From Ichthyophthirius multifiliis (taxonomy: Eukaryota > Ciliophora > Oligohymenophorea > Hymenostomatida), in contig NW_004086040.1 in NCBI RefSeq assembly GCF_000220395.1, forward strand, positions 1 through 64,000: a DNA stretch of 64,000 nt, in the 5' to 3' direction. Both the position numbers and the translations under genes were made by a program. The stretch's first letter is position 1; every line of letters begins with the position of its first letter. Under the pieces are notes generated by a model. It was given only the letters and a program-made list of their open reading frames with translations. It had not been told where the DNA came from and did not search any database. Positions 11,209 to 22,134 of the stretch are shown in pieces.

Positions 11209-13614
11209 TCAATTTTTCTAAATTGGCATAAAGTTAGATCTTTTAATTACTTAATTTTTATAGTTCTTATCATTTAACTTATTAGCACTATTATTATAAA
11301 ACTAAGATTTAGTTTTATTTTAATCTAAACTATTAAAAGACGAATAACTGTTATTATTCGAATATGAAATTCCCTTACTCTTATATAAATTACCTAAGCT
11401 TCCTATTTTTTCAAAGTTAAGGTATTATATTTTTTCTTCACTATCTTTAACAAAGATAAGATTGATAACTTATTTATAGATATCTATATCAATATTAATT
11501 TAATATTTTTTGAGTAATTAGCAAATTTTAAGAACGCTTTTTTCAATTTCTTCAACACTCATTTATTTATTATTATCATCTACATTATTTTTTTGATTTT
11601 TTCGTTTTCTTAAATTTTCATAAAACTATATAATTTTTCCCAATAAATTATGATAAACTTCCTAATTCAGAATAATTTTTCTATTCAAACTATCTATAGT
11701 AAGTTTAATAGCTTCTTCTAATAAATGATTAAACATAAGTCCACTAATAAGTGTATTGTAGAATACTGTATCTCCTTTTACATTATTATTTTTCATTTCC
11801 TCATATAAAGGAAGAATTAACCCAATTCTTTTATGCTTAATACAAGCTTGAATTATGCAAGTATATACAATTAGTCCAGGTTTAATTCCCATACTTTTCA
11901 ATTAATCCAAATTATTTAATGCTTCATCGATTTTTCCGTAATTACTATTTAATCTAATTATTATAGAAAAGCTTACATTTGAAGGTTTTACTTTATCTTC
12001 CTTCATATTTTCATAAACTTTATATGCATAGTCATAAACTTTTAATTTAAGCAAGCAATCTAAAAGTGTATTATAGAAAATTTCATCTAAATTATTTTTT
12101 TCATCTCTTCTTACTTATTCTAGTACTTAGAAAGCTTTTTTGAATTAATTAGATTTAAAAAGGCCTTTTATATATGTACAATAAGTAATTAAATCAGGTT
12201 TAAGATTATTATATTATTCTATTTATTAAAAAATACGTTCCATTTCTTTTTATTCATTAGATTTAACAGCGCATTCTAATAAACTATTGTAAGTAATTAT
12301 ATTTGGATAGGTTTCTTTGTTTTAAAGCATCATATTAAATACATGAAGTGCTTTTTACATATTTTCTTATTTTGTATAACCTTTTAATAGAGTTGTATAT
12401 ATAATTGTATTTGGCTTTATATTTTCTTGATTTTCGTTTATTATTTTTTCGGCTTATGTTAATTAGTTACATTTTACACATGTATCAACTAAACATCCTA
12501 ACAATATTTCGTTTAAAGGAATATTATTTAATCTCATTTGTTAATATATAGTTATAGCTTACAAATAGTTCTTTAATTAACCAAATCCTTTTATTAAAAT
12601 GCAATAAGTAATTTAAGAAGGCTAAATATTGAATTTTTCAAAAAATGAGTATGCTATGAGTGCAAAGGAAGCTAATTCAGGAAAAATAAATGACATGTCA
12701 ATTAAATTATTTAATATTTATTCATCCATTTTATAATGAAATTTTTCTTCCTTTTTTTTAGTTTATAAATTAATTTTAACATTTTTTTATTATAAAAAAA
12801 GTACTTATGATATATTTTTTGCATAGTCAAATAATTTTTCTATAACATCAGGGTTTTTAATTTACTATCCTTTAATATTTTTCAGGATTTATAAGTACAT
12901 TTCATTTTTCCTTTTAGAATCAATTTTATAATCTTCTTCAAAATCGCCCATTAGTTAAACTGCATTTTCTAAATTTAAAGTTCTTAATTAAATATCAATC
13001 ATTGCAATATAATTAATTTCATTAATTTTTATTTAGTTTTTTTCTATAATTTATCGTATAAAATTTATTTTTTTGATAGCCTCTTCATTACTTATTTATA
13101 AGGGTAATGCACATTATATTGATCTTAAAAATAATTAAATTAGTTATTAGCTCGGAATTAAATCACTTGAGTTGTTCTTGAAATAATCAAAAACATAAAC
13201 TGAGTTTTTATTATCTTTTATTTCAAAGGTTAATTATAAAATGTTTTCATATGTTTCTATATTAGGAAGTAATTTTTAGAAATTTAAATCTTAAAAAAAT
13301 TGATATGTATTAATTAATTGTTTCTATCCTTAAAAATCCTTTAGTTATTAATTATGTTATTGTATCGTATCTGATTTCTTTAATTAAAAATCTCTTTATA
13401 TTACTTATTATTTTTCACTTATTTGAATATTTTAAGAAATATTTTAATAGGCATGCTGCTTTTAAGTCAACTTTTTTTATGGTTTTTTTAGTCGGTGTAA
13501 TATAGGCAATATCACAATAAAAAAAAAAGTTAGAAAAGCTAAAATATTTATAAATAAGTTAATATATTATTATGCTTAATTTTAGGAATTTTAAGTTTCT
13601 GACTCTTAGTTCAT
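11209..13614 (-). CDS. Pentatricopeptide repeat (PPR) protein, N-terminal membrane segment
   Basis: A single uninterrupted 801-residue frame. The middle and C-terminal parts (about residues 280-650) hold tandem 35-residue PPR units such as PNTIIYTTLLKGYTKQENMQ, PDLITYCTYIKGLFKSNQFK and KGDTVFYNTLISGLM. PPR proteins bind single-stranded RNA base by base, usually in mitochondria, where they process, stabilise or help translate transcripts. The N-terminus is unusual: after about 18 polar residues comes a strongly hydrophobic segment (FINILAFLTFFFIVILPIL) followed by basic residues, so the protein is probably membrane-anchored or carries a hydrophobic import signal. The tail is N/S/K-rich. With no frame errors over 2.4 kb, it is a useful yardstick for assembly quality here. 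Confidence 0.9.
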
Positions 13615-13859
13615 TATTTTTATTTTTCTATAATAGATATTATTATTAATAAAAATATTTTAATTTGTATATAAAAAAAATTATTTTAATTTTTTCTTTA
13701 TGTTGTGTTTATTTTTGTATTAATTAAAAAAGTAGTAAATATATTTATTAAATATTAAGAATATACTAAAAAAATATATTTTTGAGTTATTGAATTTAAT
13801 ATATTAAAATTTATCATTATTTTTATAAATTAAATAAAAATTAAAAAATAATAATTTAT

Positions 13860-15885
13860 TCATTCTTAAATTAGTAAAATATAATTAATATATTAAAACA
13901 ATAAAGGAGAAAATGCATCCGCATTAATATTTTTTTCATTAAAATAAGCGGATATTCCTTTAAACCATAAATTGATTTTAAATTAATTAATAGCATAATG
14001 CATTAAAGCTGGTTTAGTATCAAATACACAATAAATATTACTCTAATTAAAAATCCATTAAATAATTATTTACAAGAATTAAAAATCTAATTCATTAGAA
14101 GCCATAAAAACGTTTCCTATATTAAACTTATCAACAAACCTTTCAAGAAATCCATATAAATTTTCAAAAAAATTATCAGGTTTATTTAAATAAAAAACGT
14201 TTTAAAATTAATAAGGAAACATAAATTGTAATTAAAATTTGATAAATCTTACCTCAAAATCATATTTTTCTAATTTATCATTTAAAAAACTAAGAAGAAA
14301 TTAATGTAAAGCATTAAAAAAGTAATAATTTTTAAATTCTTTCATATTTTTTGTATAAGTAAAGTTTTTTCCTTTGTATAATGCATTTATTATATTTTAA
14401 ATGAAGATTTCACATTCATTTAAATTTTTTATTTTTAAAAAGCTTAGTAATAATTAATTTTATTTCAAAATTTAAGATCCCATATTTTTAATTTATTTTT
14501 CTTATAAAAATACATGATCAAACATATAAAAACGTAAATTTTCGATTTTGTTTAAAATCTAATATTTTATTTTTCCATAATAATCTAATTATGTAAGAAT
14601 TTCCCAAGTGATTTTTTTTATTGTAAAATAATCATAATAGGAAAATTTTATGTCGTTTTCTTTTAATATCTTTATTTTAGCTTCTACTATATCTATATCA
14701 TTATTCAATATAGCAGCACAAGTAGGTAATAAATATTCATTTAAAAGATTTTGATCTTTTTCATCTATTTAAGGCAATTTTGAGGCTATAGTATTAGTTT
14801 ATTGATTTAATCTTTTGATTATTTTTTTTATTAATTTCCTTAAATTATTAAAGCCTCCAATTTAATCAATAAGAGTTAATGGAATTAAAAATTTTTAAAT
14901 ATTTTAATGAATTCTTGTTAATAATTTTTGATTAAAATCAGGGGAAAGATTTTCAATTTATGAAAGAAAATTTTAATAGATTTTATTAATTTTAAAAGCT
15001 ATTTCTATAGGTATTTTTTGTAGTTAGAATTCGAAGGAACTATTTTAATTAAATTCACAATTTAAACAATATTAATAAAATTTTATTATATAAAAAACAA
15101 ATTGTTCTATATTCATTTAGCTTGTTTTTTAAATAAATTTTTTAATTTTTGGATTTTAAGTTAAATATTTTTCTATTTCTTAGATTAAAATATTTTATTA
15201 TTATTATATTTTATAAATACAAGACATGTTTTCTTAAACATTTTGTTTTATTTTTTTATAGAATCTCCTGATATTGGATAAATAGTTTGAGATTTAAAAA
15301 ATTATAATTTATTAATATTTATTTGTATTAGTTCATTACAACTTTTTTATTCAATTTTTGGTCTTTCAGCGAAACTTTTATTTTGTGAATGAATAAGCTT
15401 CCTAAATTATTATGGTTCATCTATTTTTTTTTACGGAGAATTTTTAAAAAATTTAAATCATTTTTTTAATTTGAAATTAATTATTTTATATTATTTTAAG
15501 GCTTTTAAAAAACTTTGATATTATATCCTTTATAATAGGTTTTAAAATATAGATCTGTTTAAGAATTATCTTTTTTTTCTAAACTAATATTTTAATCTTT
15601 TTACTTTTACTTTATTTATGGTAAGGTTTTTTGTCTTTATTTTTAATATTATCTATTTACGACTTCCTTAAATTATATTGTTTTCGGTTTTAAAAAGGAA
15701 TCACTTCTTATTACTTTTTAAAAGTTTTTGCTGAAATGTTAATTATTTTAGGTATTTTGATAGAATACTTAAGATAAATGCTAAGCTTTTTCTTGTTCTT
15801 TTAATTTTACCTGAGAAGATGTATTTTATAAATAAAAACGTAATGTAGAATTTTATTATTGTTAAAAAATATAACCAGATGACAT
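13860..15885 (-). CDS. Large unknown protein, helical, frame interrupted
   Basis: The gene begins MSSGYIFQQQQNS with a Q/K-rich, probably disordered first third. An alpha-helical C-terminal two thirds follows with well mixed hydrophobic residues (TLIDQIGGFNNLRKLI, DEKDQNLLNEYLLPTCAAIL, DAFSPLLFQYINYILL before TGA). I do not recognise the family. The frame changes at least twice in A-rich runs (near 15437 and 15268), while residue composition and codon choice continue unchanged across the breaks, which favours indels over two separate genes. A short segment near the start (GTAAAATTAAAAG...TTAG) could be an intron. It is transcribed in the same direction as the PPR gene, 245 bases upstream of it. 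Confidence 0.6.
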
Positions 15886-16649
15886 TTCCTAAACGATTTT
15901 TAATTTAATAGTATATTTTATTTAATTTTATAGTTTTTATTAAAAAATTTAATATAATTTTATACATTAAATTATTATTATTTTAAAATATAATTTTATT
16001 AATCTTAATGTAATGTAAAAATATTTTTGTTTTACTCAAAAATCAAAAATGAGAAAAAAATGATTTACTTCTATTTTTATTATTTTATATAATTTCTAAT
16101 ATTTTGAATAATTAAATAATGAAATAATTTATTTTTAAAATATCTTCTTAAATAATCAAAAAAGTTCTTTAAAAAAATATAAATTTTGGAAGAATCTTAT
16201 TAAGATTCTCTAAATTTTATATTTGTAAATAGTATTAAAAAAATAAATAAAAATATAAATATTCAATTGTATATTTTAATAGAATAATAATTTAAAATAA
16301 TGTTAATTAACTATTTATATAATCATATTATTAAATAAAATTTATTTTTAAAAAAATTCATAAAAATATTTTTAAACAATATTAACATGAATTATTTTTA
16401 ATCCTATATACTTCTTTAAATTTAATTTATAATAAAATTATTTATAAAAAAAATATCATTTATATTTTAAATTTTAAATTATAAGTTGATTAAAAGAAAT
16501 GATTTTTTTTTTATATAATTACTATTTTTAACCATATAAATAATTAAAATAACATAAATGAAATAATATTAGTATTAATTCGTTTTTCGAAATATTTTTT
16601 TTATATTAATAAATTTTAAAAAGTTATTTATTGTTTAAAGTTTTATTAA
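15886..16649. other. Intergenic region
   Basis: AT-rich spacer without a recognisable gene or repeat. Confidence 0.5.
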
Positions 16650-17123
16650 ATGGTAATTCTATTTAAGAAAAATCATGCATATTTATGCACTTTAATATTT
16701 ATAATTTCATATTATCTACATGAATAAACTAATTAATTAATCAGTATAGTAGAGACAAAGCTGGAAAAGATATATATAATACTATTAAATACAGATATTA
16801 TTGGCAAAATATAAACATAAAAAGGAGCAAATAAATATTAATTGTATATGAAATAACAGAAAGATAATTATTTAAAAGTTAAATAATTTATATCAGAACT
16901 ATTTTTATAATTTTTTAAATTAAAAATAAAATACGAGTTAAATAATATAAATATTATTTATGAAATTTAAGAATTTATAAATATGATATTAGCAAAATAA
17001 AGATATTTATAAATTATTTTCAAAAATCATAACATTGATTTCCAATAAATTAATTGTATTGCAAAGTGCGGTATTTCAAGCTATATGTTGGATTAAAAAT
17101 TTCTCCGAACAGATAAAAATTGA
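16650..17123 (+). CDS. Possible small ORF with N-terminal hydrophobic stretch
   Basis: Open from ATG to TGA for 157 codons in the ciliate code. It starts with basic residues and a hydrophobic segment (AYLCTLIFIISYYL) that could be a signal anchor, then polar helical sequence. No domain is recognised. The base composition is a little less AT-extreme than the flanks. Chance cannot be excluded. Confidence 0.3.
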
Positions 17124-17533
17124 TAATAAATAAATTGAAAATAATAAATATTAATAATAGTGCAATTTGTATTGAAAACTAATTTTTTTATTTTAGAAAA
17201 AATTAATTTGAAGTATAATTAAAAAAAACTGTATATCTATATTATTTTTTCATGAATAATTAACCTTTATATATTATAAAATATAATTTATAAATGCATT
17301 TTCATTATAAAAATATAATTTTTTAAAAATGGGGTTTTTAGTATTTTAATAAAAATTTAATTATATTTTTTAAATTTGGTTAAATTATTTTTTAATTAAT
17401 CTTATTAAACTATCCTAATATAACAAACAATATTAATAATTAAGCATTATTTTTAATTAATAATATAAAGAGTTATATAATTAAAATTAAATAAAATTTA
17501 ATATAAATATAATAAATATTAAGAATTACTAAC

Positions 17534-20313
17534 ATGGAAATATAAAATAAAAAAATACGCTGTCTAACCCAAAAAGAAGCAGAATATCGATCAAACTTAA
17601 TATAATAAGGCAGTATATCTTATAATCTATTTATAAAGATATGCAAAGGCGAATAATATGAAGCTCACTTAAAAATAAAATTTTTTTCTCACCAAACCAT
17701 ATCAGATTGCCAAAACCCTTTATTTTTAGATTTCTGTGGTAAAAAAATTCATTAACTAACAATTAACAATATGCTCTAAAACGAAATAAAATGGGATGGG
17801 AATTAGATTAACATTCCAAACATAAAATAAGGTTAAAACAAAATTGAGATACATTACGAAAATAATTATGACAAAGATGGTTTTGGTTTTCATTCTTTTA
17901 AAGATACTTATAATTAATAATATATCTACACTAATTTTGTCGTTATTTATTGCAGAAGGGTGTTTCCTTGTTTTGATTAACCTGACTTAAAGGCTGTTAT
18001 GAAACTAAAAGTTATTTATCCTTAAGATTGGGTTATTATTTCAAATGAAGAAGGAAATCAAAAAAGAATATTTTCTGAATATTTAAAAGAAGGAAAAAAG
18101 CCCACATATTTATTTGATAATTAAAAAATATAGATTAATCCATATGAATATTATGTATAGATTTTCAAAAAAACAAAACTTTTGCCTTCGTATCTTTTCG
18201 CAATAATGGCAGGTCCTTACAAAGAGATAACTTGCTAAAATTCCTACAAAGTACTATTTTTTAAAAAAATTAAAAATATAAATAAAATAGAAAATTCCAA
18301 TGAAAATTTATGTAAGAGAATCGTTAATGAAATATCTATTGAAATTATCAGACTTCATATTTGAAATAACTAACAAAAGTATGCAAATATTTGAAGATTT
18401 ATTCTAAACTGAATTTGTTTTTTCAAAATACGACTAAATATTTGTCCCAGAACTTACTTGGGGTGCAATGGAAAATGCATCCATAGTAGCTATTAGCGAG
18501 AATTCTTTGTTTAGAGAAGATGTTGATTCTACAAAAAAAACTCGTCTAGGAATGACGGTTTCACATGAATTATCACATCATTGGTTTGGGAATTATGTAA
18601 CTATGAAATGGTGGAACGATGTGTGGCTAAATGAATCTTTTGCAGATTTTATTTCACATTATGCATTATATTTAATTTAAAAAAATTCTCCTAGTGAACA
18701 TCTTTTGGGTGATATTTGGACTGTTTTTAATACAAGAAAGGCATGGGGATATAAATGTGATTAATAGGTAACTACTCATCCTATTTCTAGTGATAATCTA
18801 AATAATACAGATATGGCAGAGACAGTTTTTGATGGAATTACATATGCAAAAGGAGCAGCAGTAATAAAATAACTTTTTTTTTTGGTTTCAGAGAAAGCGT
18901 TTAGTGAAGCAATGAAGAGTTATTTTTAAAAATTTGCGTATAAAAATAGCACTTTGGATGACTTTATTAATTGCTTAGAAGAATCTTTTCTAAAAAATAA
19001 TTTTAATTAATCTTTTTCATTAAAAAAATGGAAAGTAGAATGGATTTGTAAAGCCGGATTAAATTCAGTATAAGGGCTTATTGATTTATAAAATTAAAAT
19101 TTAATAGTTGAGTAAAAATGCACTTTAGAAATGCATCCTACATTAAGAAATCATAAAATAAAGGCTGCGTTTTTTAATTCTTAATGCCAAGTTATTTATG
19201 TTGTAGATGCCTTTATATAGAACTAACCTCATACAATTATTAAATGTGAATTTTTGAAAGATTATGGATAATAAGTTAAAGCTGTTTTATTGAATTATTA
19301 AGATGAAGCTTTTGTCAAAATTATTTTTGATGAAAATTCTTTATAGTTTTTCAAAGAAAATCTTTCTTTAATTTAATGTGAGTTAACTAGAACTTTAATA
19401 TGGCAAGCTTTCCATAATATGGTAAAAAAAATATTTTATTTAAATATATAAAAAAAAGGTTAGAGATGGTATTTTATCATCAGAAGAATATTTATATTTA
19501 TTTATAAAACATATAAATAATGAATAAGCAGAAAGTTTGATTATAAATTAATTGGAAATATTAGAGGAAGCTATATTTTAATTTACTCCTCATAAATATA
19601 GAGAATATTTAAGTGACTAAGTATTCGATTTTATTTCCAAAACTATGTTATATAATACTACTGTGGAAAAATAAAATTTGAAACTTTCTGTTAAAAATTC
19701 TCTTATTTCGTTTGCGTTGAGTGAATAAAAATTATTCCAAATAATAGATTGGTATAAAGGAAAAATATGGCAAAACGAAGAACTTGGACTTAGATTGTAA
19801 TGGAAAATAGTCCAAACATTAATAGAAAATAGCAAAATTAGTCCAGAAATAAAAGAAGAGATTTTTAACACATAAAAAGAAAAAGACAAATCAGATTAAT
19901 TTGCAATATTTTAGTAATATTATATAAGTATAAATTGTAATTCTGAAGAAAAATACAAATTATGGCTCTATTACCTTGATAAAAATAATAATTAATCAAA
20001 TAGAATTATTGAAGCTTCTATGAAAGGTTTTCGTATTGGCTTATAAGATCCTAAAAAGTATGCCTAACTATGGGCTGAAAATCTATATAGTGTTTGGGAG
20101 GAAAGAAATAAGGAGTTTTTCAAAATTTTCTTTTAAAATTTACAACCTTATAGTGAAAATTTTGATGAAAATCTAAATATTTTTTATAATCTGAAGAATT
20201 AACATCAAGATAATGAAACTTTTTAGAAATTTTTATTAGAAGCAATAGATAATAACTAAAGGAAATAAAAAGCTTTTTAATTATTTATTAATAAAACAAA
20301 TATAAAAATTTGA
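17534..20313 (+). CDS. M1-family zinc aminopeptidase, intact, two introns
   Basis: A 900-residue metallo-aminopeptidase that trims N-terminal residues from peptides. The order is complete: an N-terminal beta domain with FPCFDQPDLKA, the exopeptidase motif GAMENAS, and the zinc site HELSH-x18-E (HELSHHWFGN ... WLNESFADF). Later come a conserved tyrosine region (FDGITYAKGAAV) and a long ERAP1-like helical C-terminal domain. There is no signal peptide, so it is probably cytosolic, like puromycin-sensitive aminopeptidase. Two introns are needed and both restore perfect family matches: 18251-18290 (40 nt) and 19422-19458 (37 nt). The second joins FHNM to VRDGILSSEEYL. It sits tail to tail with the zinc-finger gene, only 121 bases away. 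Confidence 0.95.
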
Positions 20314-20434
20314 AAAAAAGAAAAGAATAAAATATTCACATTAAAAATAACTAAATCAAATATAATATATGTATTTTTAAATATAATTATTTAAACAAAA
20401 TCTTATTTTATATTTTGACAAAAACATATTTTTT

Positions 20435-21748
20435 TCATTTTTATTTAAATTAAATTTTTTAAGAAGAATCTTATATAGAAAAAAATTCTAAATCATTTTT
20501 TTATTTTAACCGAGTTTAGAAAATAATAGATTTAAGTTTAGTCAATTACTTTTTATAAAGCCAATTCGAAAAATCCATAATTAAATAAATAGCGAAATTC
20601 TAATCAAAAAATGGTTAGTTTTCAGGCAAAAAATACAAAAGAAAATAATCAAAAATTAAAGGAATATATTAAATACATTCAATTTGAGTAAATAAAAGCT
20701 ATTAATTATTATTAAAATTAGTATTATTATTTATATTATTTGCACTTTTAATACTTTCTTTTCTTTTATTATTCAATTTTTAGGATAACTATTTTTTTTT
20801 TTATTTAATTTATATTTTTTTTGCGCCCTCCTTTTTTTTCAAAACAATTTAAATATCCTCACCTGATATTTTTTTTTCTTCTTCAATAATATTATATCCA
20901 TATTTATTAAGGCAATTTCTAATATTTTAAAATAAAATACATGCAATTCTATAAAATCTATCATTAAAATATTAAGATAAACATAATAAATAAATTCCTA
21001 AAATAATATCGACTTTTGACTCCGAATTAATTTCTTCTTTAAAATCATTCTACATTATTTAATTCATAATTTGAAGTAACCCATTATTAGAATTTTTATT
21101 TTTTATTAAAAAACCTTATTTATAATCACTTTTTCCTTATCCTTCTTAATAAATAAGTAATAATTAAATATCTTATTTCTCCACCATTTATAAATATGTT
21201 TTTACAATTCCATCAGATTTGCATTCTTTTTTATCTTTATTTTTATTTAAATTCATCAACATTAATTAATCCTTTTTTGAATTAGTTAAATAATTATATT
21301 ATCTTATTTATATATTTTTTAATATAGAATAATACATTATTTCTTCTAGGCCTCCCTCTTCTATTACTATTATTAGTACTACTTTATGTTCCCTCTTAAT
21401 TTATTCCATTATGCTTTGTTTTAACATGTGTATAAAGTGCAGGATAAGAATAATAAGATTTTCCACATCCACAAACATAATCTTTTTAATTATCTTTTTT
21501 TATTTCTTGCTGTTTTCTTCTTTGGGATTAAATGTATTAGCTCGGTATTCTGAAAATTCTGTATATTCGTCTTTATTAGTATTTTTTAAATTGTTTTAGG
21601 TATTTTATTCATTAAATGTCTAGAACTTTTGTATTTCTTATTTTATTTAATAAAATTAATTAAATGATTATATTCCAAAATCTAATTAGCACTTATTTTA
21701 GATTTTTATGTCATTTATATTATCAGATGAGAAATTTAAAGATTACAT
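20435..21748 (-). CDS. C2H2 zinc finger plus AT-hook protein
   Basis: A probable nuclear DNA-binding protein. After about 90 polar residues comes a single C2H2 finger (CGCGKSYYSYPALYTHVKTKH), then a linker with an AT-hook core (RRGRPRRN). The hydrophilic middle is followed by a C-terminal helical domain with FLLYFLPENQPFFDQNFAIYL and MDFSNWLYKKQLT. I believe I have seen this overall finger, RGRP and C-terminal domain arrangement in ciliate genomes, but cannot name a characterised member. I chose the ATG at 21748. Two frame changes occur: in an A run just before the finger, and after the AT-hook. The second could be an intron or indel, because both sides still look coding. The gene ends at TGA 20435-20437. 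It lies downstream of the kinase-like gene on the same strand. Confidence 0.7.
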
Positions 21749-22134
21749 CAAAGTTAAATAATAATTCTTATATTTTTTATTGTAAAATAAAATTATATAA
21801 TATTGTATTATATTAAAAATATTGATAATTTTATTTTAATAAAAAAATTATATTATTAAAAAATAATTTATGCGATATGCATATAGTTATTTTTAGAATT
21901 TATTTATAGATTTAATTAATATCTATATATTTTTTATTAAAATTTATTATAAAATCTAAAATATTTGATTATAATATCTTTAAAAAATATATATATTTAT
22001 ATAAAGATAATATGAAAATTATTAAATATATTCTATAAAAATAAAATCAGAATATTTATATTTATTATAAAGAAATAATATTTTATTTTAAACTAAAAAT
22101 TATAAAATAATTAATTGTATTTTATATTATGTTT

